Shown: positions 25,647-37,401 of the stretch, in pieces
Layout: each line of letters begins with the position of its first letter
How positions within the stretch are numbered: the first letter of the stretch is position 1
Source of the DNA: Cristatella mucedo
Taxonomy: Eukaryota > Bryozoa > Phylactolaemata > Cristatellidae
Direction: 5' to 3'
Assembly: GCA_009760855.2 (NCBI GenBank)
Contig: WPIO01000007.1
Location: 3,910,001-3,974,000 of the forward strand
Length of the DNA: 64,000 nt
Position numbers and translations under genes: made by a program
The notes under the pieces: generated by a model
What the model was told of the DNA's origin: nothing
The model's database searches: none
What the model saw: only the letters and a program-made list of their open reading frames with translations

Positions 25647-25769
25647 ATGGCTGCCCCCTGGCAAAGTCAACGTCTGGCCTTGCCTGGGCTTTATACAGAC
25701 TACGTCTACGATCCAAGACTACAAGGCTTTGGCACGCCAGCTAAGTCGGTAGGTAGGCTCTCACCTACC
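25647..25769 (+). CDS. Candidate first coding exon (41 codons), unrecognised
   Basis: An ATG-initiated frame of exactly 41 codons (MAAPWQSQRLALPGLYTDYV, then YDPRLQGFGTPAKS...) runs to a consensus GTAAGT donor at 25770 in phase 0. The aromatic/Pro-rich composition looks like protein. I do not recognise it and see no partner exon. The frame stays open past the donor to 25874, so it may be a chance open frame. Confidence 0.25.
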
Positions 25770-26650
25770 GTAAGTCGACGACGGTATGCACGTATACTCC
25801 AAATAAATCAAGCCCTTTTTAATGCAAATCCTGCGGTCGGCAGTCCAGCCGCAAATGCCGACCGGGGCTTGAGATAACGGCCCGGCCGGCGGTAAATAGG
25901 AGGGGAGCGTGCTGGTGCTTTTGAAATAAGAGCTATTCGATGTCAATCATATATACGACTGCCATTCTGACGATGTCAAACCAACTGCGACAATAGGCAA
26001 AACATTTAACTGCTGCGGCTCCAGTCAGGATAAGCAACAATTGCGGCGATAAATCTGCCTGACCGTGACAGTAGGGCTCTGCAAGTCCCTGAGTCCCTCC
26101 AACCCACCTCTCATGCTACTCCCCGCCGTCTGTTACAGCGAATGTCGGCAGCCATCAGGCAGATTATGACTTTCCAGATATGATTATCGGTACCTGAATT
26201 TTAATGATTTGGAGCCGGTAATGTTGTAAGGTATGGTTAGGCAGCCTAAAAAGCCAAAGTCGTGTGATAGTCAAGTCAGTTGTGCTCTGGGCGTCAGGCA
26301 GGAGGTCGGTATGGCGCGGCTGGTGTTACACCTCTCTGCGTCCGTGAAATAGACCGGCCTACGAAAAAATGTCGAGACTTCGAGCTACACTAAGCTAGGG
26401 GCGCTCTTTATACATGCCGCGTTCTGTTGCTGCCAGTATGATTGCGTGTGCCATGCAACATCAACACATGCAACATCAGCGACTGCTAGCCATGCTTCAA
26501 GGGGCGAGCTTCGCCGGTGTTTGTCGAGCATCAGCAAGCACCGTTACGAGCGCTAAGTATGTTACGCAGCGACATCTACACACTTGTTGCCGACTGCAGC
26601 ACATCCTTTCCAGCCGTCCTGAGCTACTACTTCCGTGTTGCTCACTAGCT
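25770..26650. other. No recognised gene
   Basis: 26450-26565 shares GAGCTTCGCCG and CCGTTACGAGCGCT-like blocks with 13195-13300; otherwise nothing recognised. Confidence 0.35.
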
Positions 26651-26654
26651 GAAC

Positions 26655-26885
26655 TGCCCTTCTGACTCAGCTATGCTTCTCACTTTACCTTCGTTGTGTA
26701 AGATAAAGTCTGTTGGATATTGTTGGATATTGATGAAGTCTGTTGAAGATGTTGTCTGGCCACCGAATGCATTCCGAAAGCCGCCCAGGCTTTGACTGAA
26801 AACTCTCCCTTGTAAAACTCTCCCTTGAAAACTCTCCCTTGTAACACCCACGTGGTCTTTGTGGAGTTACATGTGCAGATACATT
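26655..26885 (+). mobile_element. LINE subfamily 2, 3' end relic
   Basis: TTCTCACTTTACCTTCGTTG, ACCGAATGCATTCCGAAAGC, then AACACCCACGTGGTCTTTGT and GTGCAGATACATTA. Contains a triplicated AAAACTCTCCCTTG-type unit at 26799-26843. Confidence 0.75.
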
Positions 26886-27003
26886 AAATATGTGCCTGCG
26901 GTCTTTAGTAAGGAGCTTCTACAGCAAGCTTGTAACAATAGACAAAGTTATTCTCCAAATAGTAACCCCCATTTGTACAAGTGTTGATGAAAGAGCTATA
27001 GGA

Positions 27004-27005
<2 letters not shown>

Positions 27006-27099
<94 letters not shown>
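27006..27099. repeat. (GA)n microsatellite
   Basis: About 46 uninterrupted GA units. Confidence 0.97.
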
Positions 27100-27101
<2 letters not shown>

Positions 27102-27334
27102 GAGAACTGCCAGCGCCAATATCATACACGGCCATTTTCACATAAGTTATACCTCAAAACTGAAGATCAATACTATATGTCGGCTGGTGCCGGAAATACC
27201 TACGCATTTCAGAATTGAGTGAGCCAATCATATTACGAATGCAAATTGCATTATTAGTTTTAAGCTTGTGCAGCTACCAGCCACGAAGGTTTAGTCATTT
27301 ATCCTTTCGAATCGTTGATCCATTGAAACTTCTG

Positions 27335-27468
27335 CCACCCTGGTTTGGCCAGGCAGGGTATAGCACGCCTAATCTTTACGACCTAGATCGTGGATTCAAG
27401 CGCCGTGGCATATGTAAAGCGCCTGGATAGAGATTAAGCTCTGTCGGGACGTTATATAAGCAGAGTAT
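27335..27468 (+). mobile_element. SINE family A (degenerate)
   Basis: CCTGGTTTGGCCAGGCAGG head, GACCTAGATCGTGGATTCAA box B region, ATATGTAAAGCGCCTGGATA tail. Confidence 0.75.
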
Positions 27469-27582
27469 TTTTTCAAATTATTATAGATAATTAATACAGC
27501 CAGCAATGCAGCCAACTGGGATGACGATGTCTTGTCCCGAACTTATGTGAGCGTTATTGTAGAGCGATGTTGATAGTATTAT

Positions 27583-27700
27583 TAAGAATTTGTATAGCAC
27601 CCTAAGAGAACTAGATCTCTTTTTGGGCACTTCACATTTGATGAAGAGGAAGAATTTGCCTTTACAAGAGCGATAATGCCACGTTTCTAAAGCAAGTGCT
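27583..27700 (-). mobile_element. LINE tail relic, minus strand
   Basis: TTTGTATAGCACCCTAAGAG, TAGATCTCTTTTTGGGCACT. Confidence 0.65.
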
Positions 27701-28113
27701 TGTCCCTGAGGATGAAGATTGTGGCGCTTATTTAAGTCAGCTACATATCTTAGATTAGCTGCTCAGCTATAGAAGTGGTCGTACTCAGTGTTCGAATTCG
27801 ACAGGCACTGCACTGCTGAGCTGAGACCTCTTTCTCAACATCAAACTCATCGAATGTGAAGCTAAAAGTTGCATGCATCCAACTGGTTACCAGCCGACCA
27901 AATGGCCGATGGAGCTTCTATCGATTTAATCGAAAGGGTAACTTCTTCTGCACCATGCTGCTTCAGCAATCCAAAAAGTTATGTGCTGCGTAAAATCAAG
28001 ATGTGGCAAATAGGAATGGCTGGCATGGGAACCAATAAATCTGGGCGACAAGGGGTGGAGCTGTCATCGAAACTGCAGTAACAACAATGAGACATTTGCA
28101 TAGCACAGGAGAA

Positions 28114-28270
28114 GAACTGTGATAGCCCAGGATGTAAGGTGCTCGCTCTTTACGACCGAGGTCGTGGGTTCGAGTCCTACAGTAAGCAATCCTTTGTTGC
28201 CAACTGCAGGGTGTGGTGATAGCCCATAAAGCTCTTCTGCCGCTATACAAATGAGGCTGTTAAATCAGCT
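28114..28270 (+). mobile_element. SINE family B
   Basis: GTGATAGCCCAGGATGTAAG head, CGAGGTCGTGGGTTCGAGTC box B, GTGGTGATAGCCCATAAAGC body, CGCTATACAAATGAGGCTGT end with TAAATCAGCT. Confidence 0.85.
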
Positions 28271-28744
28271 AATCAAATTTCGCTCAAGGCACTTCACACG
28301 TGCTGCAAACAGTAGACGGTTACGAGACAACGACTCATTCAACATAAATTAGATGCTTTCAGCTCAATACGTTATATTTACCTGCATTGATAGACAATGA
28401 AGTTGTTCCCTCCCTCTCACAGCTTATAAGGTAACCGGTACTGAATGTTGATTTGCTGCTTTACTTGGGTAGCTCAAAATAGTAAATACAATTGATGAGT
28501 TATGGAGTGTTTACAAATTTCGACGAAAGGACGAGTCAGTGAAAGTACAGGAATGGATGGCTCATTTTTACATGAGGATCATCACATCGGTTAGTGGTGT
28601 GCGAATGCAGATGCTAATCCAAACAGCACTGCTGCTAACTCACTATAATTCCGGCGAGAAGTTGATGATAGAGCCATAGTCAGATACCAACGAGATCACA
28701 CCAACAGGATGTGTACGTCCGCCTACACTTCCTTACCAGCAATT

Positions 28745-28820
28745 GTCAAGTACCTAGAACAAATTTAGTTCGGTTTGGGTGCCACACAATGTGCTTATTG
28801 GGGGTATTATTATTAACGCT
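28745..28820 (+). mobile_element. LINE tail relic
   Basis: AAGTACCTAGAACAAATTTA through (ATT)n. Confidence 0.5.
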
Positions 28821-28904
28821 AGGAACGCCAGCCGCCCACACATGCGTTGCCTAGATCCGAATTCCTCGTCATTGAGAACCCGAACCGTATAGCCGGAACT
28901 AGTG

Positions 28905-29430
28905 ACTGCTCTTGTCGCTCACTTTTAGGTCTCTTCATTCTATGGCTCCAGCCTATCTTTCAGATATACTACCCCATCAGGCAAAGCATCGTACCACTCG
29001 CTTTTCGGAATCCAACAGTCTAGAAATACCTCGTACAAACCTTAAATCCTTTGGAGACCATGCATTTAGCTCGTATGCTCCCACAGCCTGGAACTCCCTC
29101 CCGACCTGCATCAGAACATCCCCTGACCTGACCACATTTAAAAGAAACTTAAAAACATACCTATTTAGGACAGCATTTAGTGGGTCCTTGTGATTCGTCC
29201 TCGATGTGCTTATGCGTGCTGACACTGTTCATGCTGCCACTAACCACATTTGCATGCTGACCCAGTGCATGTAACCCCTAACCATGTTATTCATTTTGTT
29301 TGTTTTTCAAGCACGATTTTACTTACTATTCTATTGCGTATCACTTTGCAGCAAATGTAAAGCGCCTAGAAAGAGATTAAGTTCTCTGAGGGCGCTTTAT
29401 CAAGTGCAATATTATTATTATTATTATGCT
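28905..29430 (+). mobile_element. L2/CR1-type LINE subfamily 1, 5'-truncated
   Basis: Open frame from [20 protein letters not shown] to LFRTAFSGSL and TGA, then the 3' UTR and AAAGCGCCTAGAAAGAGATT tail with (ATT)n. Very similar to the 2755 copy. Confidence 0.92.
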
Positions 29431-29584
29431 CTGTAAGTGACCATTATCTAGAGCAGTCTCTTTGACAGTTGCTTGACGTTTACTAGTTTTGTCAGACGAA
29501 ACCGCAGCTAGTCATTATATTCCTTCCTGTCAAGGACTAAGGACTGGTTTCCGAAGTCGCTGTCGAAAGATCGCCCTCCCAGAA

Positions 29585-29665
29585 GATTAAGGGGTCTAGA
29601 AAGAGATTGAGCTCTCAAGGACGTCATAGAGATATGTAATGGAGTATTAGTATTACTACGTTAAA
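29585..29665 (+). mobile_element. LINE tail relic
   Basis: GGGTCTAGAAAGAGATTGAG and a TATTAGTATTAC end. Confidence 0.5.
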
Positions 29666-30690
29666 GAAAACGGCTACACAATTTGCTTCTGGGTCAGTCG
29701 TTTTTTGGCTAGGAAGTAGAATTATGCTCAGCTTCGTCGATCTTCCATCCATCTTGGGCTACCTCCCCAGTCACAGCGACATATAAACCGATTATGTAAG
29801 CAAGACCAAAGGAGAACTAAAAAACCCACTGGGTAAACCCGGCTTTAGGCGTAGAAACGGTGAAGCTGAAGTCAGAGAAGGCATGTCTAAAGGGCAGGTG
29901 GCAAAGAAATTTGTGACCAGTCGAATAAAGCTAGTCAAGAAGATGGCACAGCCGTGCACGTCATTGGCTGTGGATATGGCAACCGACATTGCCTGAGCAG
30001 CAGCAGCAGTGCAGCCGTAAGTTTCTAAAGGGATTATGGGAGTAGCTTTGCCCTTGCATGCCACCAGGCTTCGAGAGGGTGGCTGTAGCCGCTCAGGGGT
30101 CATCTTGTGCCAGCGTTGCTATCGAGCAGCACCGTCGGGAAACATAATGCCCATAACAGCCGGAAGATAATAGTCAGGACAGGATATATCGTTGACAGAG
30201 TTGCCGACGTCACTGATGACTGCACGACAGCTTGCTTTGCGGGTAGACACAAAATAGTAGCACTCCAATCAGACGCCTGTTTGATAAAGTAACAAAAAAT
30301 ATATATATATATAAATCATCTCAATAAATAAATTATTTAACGTGGCACCGAAGTCCAGCTAAGCACACTACGAATGAGAAAGCATGCCTACGGTGCTCGA
30401 TATCGGCATCCTGACCCCATCCGCCACGAACCGGAAGGCCAGGATGCTATTGCATGAGGCTACTACAAGTAGCACCAACTTGGGTTGCCAATGTGGCATG
30501 CTTACCGAAAATTACGACAGCCGCAGTCTTCGGCTGCCACGCCCACAGGCTGCTGCCGCCTGCTTAACCAGCTCGCGCGCTCTCGTGCTTTGGCAGTCGA
30601 GTAAGGAGGAGGAGTTCCCAGGTAGAGGGGGGGGGGAGGTAAGGCAAGATCGACTGTTTCGTGTCGTAGCACCTAGTGTTGGCACGCCGG
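29666..30690. other. 3' flank of PSKH1; no recognised feature
   Basis: May include the PSKH1 3' UTR on the minus strand. A short AT run lies at 30300-30313. No repeat family was recognised. Confidence 0.4.
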
Positions 30691-30696
30691 CTGCGA

Positions 30697-30697
30697 C

Positions 30698-30742
<45 letters not shown>
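30697..30742. repeat. (CCAG)n microsatellite
   Basis: About 11 CCAG units downstream of the PSKH1 stop, within the possible 3' UTR. Confidence 0.95.
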
Positions 30743-30743
<1 letters not shown>

Positions 30744-30903
30744 GTGGCTGTAGGCAGGCATGGAGGTCCAGCAGGCAGAACGAGAGTTGGCCAATGGCTC
30801 CCGGCTGCTGCACCTCTGGGTGGCCATGCATGGCTCCCGCAGGTAGACGATCGTCTGCCCGAGTAGCGGCAGCGGTGCCGGGCTGCGGCTGGCGGCTGGC
30901 GGC

Positions 30904-31254
30904 TCATCGCGCGCCGCCGCCGCGATCCAGCTCGGCCGCGAAGTCCGGGTCGCGGTGCAGCTCGTCGATCTCGTCGCGGTGCACGCGCCTGCGCTCGGAG
31001 CGCAGAGAGCGCACGCTACGCTCCGAGCGGCTGCTCCGCTCCGAGCGCACGCTGTTCGTCTTGGCAGAGCTGCACTGCCTCTGCACGCCGAGCCTCTGTG
31101 GGCCGTCGTGACTGCCGCCAGGGGGCGGTGCGATCAGTGCAGTGACGAGCCACTCGTGCTGCAGGGCCTCGCCGGCGCTCGGGCGCTCGGCGGGCTCCAG
31201 AGCCAGCAGGCGGTCGATGAAGTCTCTGGCGCTCACACTGACCTCGGTCCAGCG
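30904..31254 (-). CDS. PSKH1: PSKH1-like kinase, coding exon 2 (residues 313-428, stop TGA)
   Basis: This is the C-terminal part of the same kinase. A pyrimidine-rich acceptor ending TTGCAG (31255-31260) precedes CGC TGG, giving RWTEVSVSARDFIDRLL. That continues exon 1 in phase 0 and matches the family's WPSVSNLAKDFIDRLL segment. Subdomain XI Arg336 and the final helix (ALQHEW, 342-347) close the kinase domain. Residues 380-402 form an Arg/Ser repeat (SVRSERSSRSERSVRSLRSE), the counterpart of the RS-like tail of vertebrate PSKH1. The human enzyme has been linked to splicing-factor compartments, so a shared role for the tail is an inference. The total is 428 residues, close to the 424 of human PSKH1. 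The exon is very GC- and CpG-rich. The 3' UTR and poly(A) site could not be placed. Confidence 0.94.
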   Translation of the reverse strand, partial: RWTEVSVSARDFIDRLLALEPAERPSAGEALQHEWLVTALIAPPPGGSHDGPQRLGVQRQCSSAKTNSVRSERSSRSERSVRSLRSERRRVHRDEIDELHRDPDFAAELDRGGGAR

Positions 31255-31609
31255 CTGCAACGAGGGAGCGAGGCAGCGGCTCAGTCAGCGAGTGAGCAAG
31301 CAAGCCTCGAGGAGTCGAGACGACTCGAGAAACGCAGCTTCGGGCACGGCTGAGCGGTGGCGCCTCAGAGCAGAGGTGCCCAACGTATCCAACAGATTGG
31401 ATACGTTGTTGGATACGCATCTTGTAGCATGCAAGTCTCGACGAACCGGCACCAAGGCATGAATTGCCCAACTCGGCCTATTTATTCACTGGCCTTTGCT
31501 CGCACGAGCAGGCCATTCAGACGGGTCTTGTGGCTTTGGGAAGGCAGAGTTGAGTAGCAAACAGATCCTCTGCTTGCTGCCCCTTTCTCCCTTTCTCAGC
31601 ACACACCGT

Positions 31610-31610
<1 letters not shown>

Positions 31611-31684
<74 letters not shown>
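31611..31684. repeat. (CA)n microsatellite in PSKH1 intron
   Basis: About 37 CA units. Confidence 0.97.
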
Positions 31685-31687
<3 letters not shown>

Positions 31688-31739
31688 GATCCTGCACGTG
31701 GTGCACCAAAATAGCAACACAGGCAAGATAGATGGATAG

Positions 31740-31815
31740 ATGCAGGTCGTTAATGAGATCGACGACACAGGAGTAAAAGATTACGAGTGCCCTTTTGAAG
31801 GGCTTGCAACCGACA
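31740..31815 (+). repeat. Coding-like repeat, copy 1
   Basis: ATGCAGGTCGTTAATGAGAT..., conceptual MQVVNEIDDTGVKDYECPFE. It pairs with 32915-32985. Differences include third-position changes and 3-nt gaps. Confidence 0.6.
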
Positions 31816-31959
31816 TGAATTTCTAACCCCCCTCACTAAGAGGCAGAATATAGGCCATCGAATATCAAGCAAATGTGCAACAGCATTGAGGAGAACAGAT
31901 CTAGTTCTAATAGACATTTCAGCACAATCGGGCACAATTTAGCTTAGCTCAGCATCTGA

Positions 31960-32720
31960 CTCACTCACTTCCTTTGCAGCCTGCACCGGCGGTATTTGCA
32001 CTTGAATGGTCATTGACTTCCTGAAGCTTAATGACGATATGATCAACCTAATACTAATAGGCAAGCCTTGTGTCAGCATAGAGACGGAAGACCTCACCAA
32101 AAAGATTGGTTCATCTAGCATCACTCTACTGACGTCTGCCCATAATCTGGACGGTGGGAGAGTTTTTAAAAGACTCGTAATTAGATGAGCACATTGCGAA
32201 TACTGCCAAAAAAGTTGGCTCACTTTCAGCAGAGGAAATAAGCCAAAATTGGGAAGCTTAAACAAGTGTACGTCAGTCAAACTAGTTCAGGCGTTTGTGA
32301 TATCGAGTCTATATTATTGCATTTCTCTTTATTTAGGACTGTTGGCCAGCGTCCTTACTCGTCTGCAACTAGTGCACAACTCAGCAGCTCGTCATGTCAA
32401 TCGTCGACGGCCTAGCTGCCACGTCACACCACTTCTATCAGTGTTTCACAGGCTCCCTATCAAGTATCGTATTAATTTCAGGATTCTCTCTCAGGCCTAC
32501 AGATCGCCTCACTTGCCTACATTTCAGAACTACTTCCCTACCAAGCGAAGAATCGTACAACCTGCTGTTCTGACTCGAATCGTATAGCCAGCCATTCCTC
32601 GTACGAACCTAAAAACCGTTGGAGTCTGTGTCTTTAATTCCTATGCTCCCAAAGCTTGGAACTCACTACCGGTGCATGTCACAACAACCCCTGTAATTTC
32701 AGAACTACAAGTTTTCCCCA
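31960..32720 (+). mobile_element. Decayed LINE in PSKH1 intron
   Basis: Segments resembling LKIGSSSIS, KLVQAFVISS, LTRLQLVHNSAAR, HRLPIKYRINFRILS and [14 protein letters not shown] appear in several frames; no preserved tail. Confidence 0.8.
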
Positions 32721-32914
32721 TCCTGGTTACGAAGAGCCATTGCTGAGCAGGTCCATGCACATAAACAGAAACAGACACAGACTTGGCCGTGGTGGTTCTG
32801 TTACATCCCATTCTAGAAAAAATTCTAATAGACACAAGAACGACCCGACTCGTTCCTACGTGCCTCACATCTATCTACACTGCAGAAGAGAGGAAACTCT
32901 TACACTCAGTCCAT

Positions 32915-32985
32915 ATGCAGGTCGTCAACAAGATTGACACAGGCACAAGACATGATTGTCCATTTGAACGGCTTGCAGACGTCAG
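32915..32985 (+). repeat. Coding-like repeat, copy 2
   Basis: Conceptual MQVVNKIDTGTRHDCPFERL, paralogous to 31740-31815. Confidence 0.6.
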
Positions 32986-33493
32986 TCCTGCCCTGCCCAC
33001 CAAATATGGCAAGCATTTTCGTGCCCCCCCCACCTGATAGTAAGACGCTAGGTCTGCCAACCCTATATGCATACAGGCCAGAGTGACAGATCTGGCTGGC
33101 AGCACGGTAGCAGTCTGACTGGTAGATAGGCCTGCTTGCTGCCCGAAAAAGCACGGCTGGGATCAGCAAGCAACAAGCAAACTATGTTACCTATAAACTA
33201 TTGCAAGTTCAATGCAATATTGGCTCAGCAACCGCAGTGTTGAGATGCGCCAGCTGATCGACTAGCTGCAGCTGAGGAAGGAAGGCCGAAAAAGAGTGAG
33301 CCACCCTCAGCAGGCCACCCTCATCGGTGCAGCTCAAGTGAATCCAGTATCACCAGTTGCAACGTCGAGGCGAGGTACTGTCACTAGTACTCCCAAGCAG
33401 ACAACCAAGCTTGATTGTGCACAGGATCGATGGGGTGTGTCGGCATACGGTGTTCAGTGCCAAGAGTAGGAACGAGTGGCAGCAGGCCGTACC

Positions 33494-33510
33494 ACCCCCC
33501 CCCCCCCCCC
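33494..33510. repeat. Poly-C run
   Basis: About 16 C in PSKH1 intron; G-rich on the sense (minus) strand. Confidence 0.95.
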
Positions 33511-34117
33511 GATCAAACCCTGGATTGCCGAGTGAGTTGTCCCATATTGCCCATGCATTCAGCATTCCACAGGCTGGCTTTGGCAAGGTAATAATCCTCC
33601 TGAGCTTAATCTTAGCCAAGTCTCAGGATTAACCGAATCTAGACCTTGCCTGGAAGAGTTGAGAGGAAGGACCAAACACCGAAGGGTATAACCTCTTCCG
33701 CGAGGTCCAAGGGGAGAGCTACTTCTCTCGTACTGGATGGAGGTGGCTCTCCCCAGCCACTAGGCACGACCTCCTCCATCAATTGGCAAAACGTAACCAC
33801 CCCCCCCCCAACCACAATGTACCGGTTGTCGCCAGCTAGATAATGGATAATAATAATAATAGATAATGGCAGTATGAACATAAACCGGTGCATTCAGCCT
33901 CGGAATGCCAGCGAAAACAAACCAAGCAGGCAAGCCACCTGTTGGGGCTGAGCTTCAGCTCACAGGATTCGCTCGTGCCGAGTTGGCCTCGCAGGCTAGG
34001 CCTGCTAGGCCAGGCTGGGCCGGCCGGGCTGAACAACCACCCGGGCAGGAATCGAGAGGGAATCAGCTTCGGCTGCTCTCGACACTACCCCCCTCGCCGG
34101 CTTCAAGCTAACACTGC

Positions 34118-34136
34118 GGGGGGGGGGGGGGGGGGG
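34118..34136. repeat. Poly-G run
   Basis: Nineteen G in PSKH1 intron, C-rich on the sense strand. Confidence 0.95.
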
Positions 34137-35052
34137 AAGGCAGGACGAACCTATACACAGACATCAGGCCCAAGGCAATGGGAAAACAAGACAGCAGCAT
34201 CGCTCGACCTCAGCAGCCCTTCCCCTATTAGCCAGTTGGTAGGATGGTGACCCTCGATTGGCCCATGAAAGGTCGAAGCAGGGTTAGTCTCTAGAGGGTA
34301 AGGAACTAAACTAGAATGGGTCTGCTGTCTTTCCCATTGGGCGTCGGCAGCAGGAATTATGCTCGTTCCCCTCTCCCCTGCAATGAATCATTTGTTGGTT
34401 CAGCTAATCATCTACATCAGGTGCAGACTGGGCATAGGCACAGCTGCCACAGCAGGCACCAGTTGCAGCCCAGCAAGGCCGAACTGAGGCTGAAGGTTGC
34501 CGCAGGCATGGGCAGACCCAAGTCAGTCGCAGTCAAGTGGCCGCTTGAGACAATAGCTGCACTTCACATGCAACAACAGCGAAAAGCCATCAAGTGCTCA
34601 TCCAGGACTGAGCACAACAGGCAGGCATCCTGTTCCAGTCGAACGTCGATGACCTGCTTGTAGACCCACCCACGTGAGAACATTCAGCCAGCATCCTAAA
34701 AGGATTTCGGACCGTCAGCTCTTGGTAGTCTTCATCAAACCGTTCAAGGTGACAGCCGCAAAGGCACAACCTTGTCTGAAATAACTAGCTACTTCAGCCT
34801 AGGTAGAGGTAGCAGGGGCTAAGCTTAATGGCTGGCTGGGGGGGGGGGGGTAAACAGGGCAGGCCAGAAAACAAGCCACGAAGCCCTCGGTGACACGACA
34901 GTCTAGCTGTTGTTCGTCTGCTGTCATTCGACACTCAAGCATGCGCTCAGACGATAGCACTCCTGGGTTGGCGCATCGATGCAAGCAATGCTAGCCAGCC
35001 AGCCGATTGCCCTTGGCTCTGCGGCTACTCGTCTACTGAGTCTCCCCTCTCG

Positions 35053-35171
<119 letters not shown>

Positions 35172-35826
35172 CCTTTTCTGGTCCCCTACTGCCTCACATC
35201 CCCCACGTCTAATTATCGTCTCCATTCACTCGACCGTCGGCATCTCTCGGACCAACTCGGCTGGAGACAGCATAAGCAGTTAGTAATCACATGAATGTCA
35301 TCTCTATTATGAACAGCAGCCTCTTTGTCAGGGTCCTTGTCAGGGAAAGCCGCTCGACCGAAATAAGACTGGACGGTCATTCATTTAATAATTAAAAAGT
35401 AATGGTCGGCTGATTCAACTGCTTCATTTACATAGCCACTGAGGACCCATGGCGGCTGCTGCAGGCTTGCAGCAGGCAATCGTTTATTGCCAGATGTGGG
35501 ACTCAGAACCTACGAGCTCGGCCGAGTGGAGATGAGAGCACTTTAGTCTTGCATTAATTCTGCGACTCCCTCACCGAATTGTGATAATTACCTTCAATAC
35601 AGTCAAGCCACCTGTGAATACAGCCAACGTCCTCGATCCGGCAAGGACACACTGTATTTTTACCACAACCCGTCGGTGAGCTTAATTCTCCATCAATCTT
35701 AAAAACAGGAAGCACTCGGGCAGCAACACAGTCGGTCTTTTGGTGGTACATGAATTATCATCACACTTGGCAATCTCATTGTCAGGCCACCAGGATCTAG
35801 GCTGTGTGACTGTTCCTTATTTGAAC

Positions 35827-35859
35827 AGAGAGAGAGACAGATAGAGAGAGAGAGACACA

Positions 35860-35947
<88 letters not shown>
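35827..35947. repeat. (GA)n microsatellite in PSKH1 intron
   Basis: Interrupted at the left (GACAGATAG, CACACACGA), then about 42 uninterrupted GA units. Confidence 0.97.
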
Positions 35948-35949
<2 letters not shown>

Positions 35950-36465
35950 CAACACCCCAAGCTAACTGAGCGCTCGCCCTAAACCGACGTTTGAACTTAC
36001 TTCTAGTGTGTTCCATGCCATTAGCCTCAGCTGTTGGCCAGGAGCATCGGTCCCTAGTCTTCAAGCTGCATTCGCAACCACAAGGTGCAATCATTAAGGG
36101 AATGCCAGTTATTTCTGTGATTGTCACCGTCTCTATCCAGCCGGCCAACGAGCTCGGCAGCCAGCAAGGTGGGGCAGCCAGCTCTCTACCCGAGAGCCAG
36201 GTGAGGATGGCTCGCACGACAAAACCAGCTCTCTCGAGCGTCGAACACAACACAACTTGCCGACCGAGACACATCTCTCACCGGCGGGCGTCAAACGCGA
36301 CGGACACTAGCAGGGCACAGAGGCGAGCGAAGTGCGACCGCAGAAGACGGCTCAGCGACGAGCGATGGCAAGAAGGCGATGCGGCCTGGCTGAGGAGTAC
36401 TGGGCAGCTGGGGGGGGGAGGGGAGGAGAACGCGACGCTGGCTAATGGTGCGGCGGCTGGGCTAC

Positions 36466-37401
36466 CTCTCCTGCGTAGCTGTACTTGGCTTTCAAAATCT
36501 GCCGATAGAGGCGAGTTCGGTCGTCGTCGTAGAACGGCATGGCGCCGCTCAGCAGAATGTACGCGATCACGCCGACGGCCCACAGGTCGACCGGGCTGCT
36601 GTAGGGCTTTCGCGCCAGAATCTCGGGCGCTATGTACTCCGGCGTGCCGCACGTTGTTTGCATGAACTCGTCCGACGTCCTCTTGGCGGCGCTCAGGCCA
36701 AAGTCCGTTATCATGATCCTCGAGTCGTGGCCGGGATGGTAGTAGAGCAGATTCTCTGGCTTCACGTCCCGGTGCGTTATGCCCAGGCCGTGCAGGTACC
36801 GGAGGCCGGACAGCACCATCCGGACGACGCTGGCCGCGTCCTTTTCGGCGAAGAAGCCCTTGCTGATGATTCGGTCTAGCACGTCGCCGCCGGTGGCCAG
36901 CTCCATGACCATGTACACCTTGTCCTTGCTCTCGAACACCTCCACGAGCAGGATGACGTTCGGATGCTTGACGCGCCGCAGCACTCTCAGCTCCGCCTCG
37001 ATCACGTCCCTGCCGAGCGTGCGCTCGATCATCTTTATGGCGTACGGCTGCTTCGTGACTTTGTTCTCCACGCGGACGACGCGACTGAAACTGCCGCGAC
37101 CGATTAGCGCCTTGATGTCGTACTTGGCAGTCACGCGGTGGTCGAAGCGAAATCGGCACGACTTGGCCTTCTCCTGCTGCGGCTGCGGCGGCTGCTGCTG
37201 CGGCTGCCCGTTCTTGCGGACGGCGTCTCCCGATTTGCCGCTGCTGACGCCATCCGAGTTCTCGACGACGCCCTCGCCATCGCCGTTGCCCCGATCATCC
37301 GCCGAACCGGGAAGGACGTCGGTCGCCGGAGCGAACACCGGTTGCACGCCCGGTCCGTCGTCGTAATCGTCAACTGCTAGCTTGCTGTTTAAGCAGCCCA
37401 T
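36466..37401 (-). CDS. PSKH1: PSKH1-like serine/threonine kinase, coding exon 1 (residues 1-312)
   Basis: This exon encodes the N-terminus and most of the catalytic domain of protein serine kinase H1, a CaMK-group kinase. Seen: the first ATG in frame (37399-37401) starts MGCLNSKL. Gly2 and Cys3 suit the N-myristoylation and palmitoylation known for PSKH1, which acts at Golgi and other membranes. Residues 10-80 are acidic and Gln/Pro-rich. The kinase domain starts near Tyr94, with glycine loop GRGSFSRV (101-108), Lys123, alphaC Glu137, HRD (210-212), DFG (233-235) and APE (258-260), so every catalytic residue is present. The stretch VTAKYDIKALIGRGSFSRVV and the HRDVKPENLLYYHPG loop are nearly identical to vertebrate PSKH1. 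The exon ends GGA GAG in phase 0 at a GT donor (GTAGCC, weak but canonical dinucleotide). Its GC-rich codons contrast with the AT-richer flanks. The paralogue PSKH2 is a less likely alternative. Confidence 0.95.

Noticed and set aside
30794..31471. Overlapping ORFs on both strands around PSKH1 exon 2
   Set aside because: GC-rich shadow frames; the kinase reading is the only one with family similarity.
36278..37159. Long minus-strand ORF of about 290 codons overlapping PSKH1 exon 1
   Set aside because: Out-of-frame shadow of the GC-rich kinase exon.
36445..37380. Several plus-strand ORFs opposite PSKH1 exon 1
   Set aside because: Antisense shadows of the kinase coding sequence.
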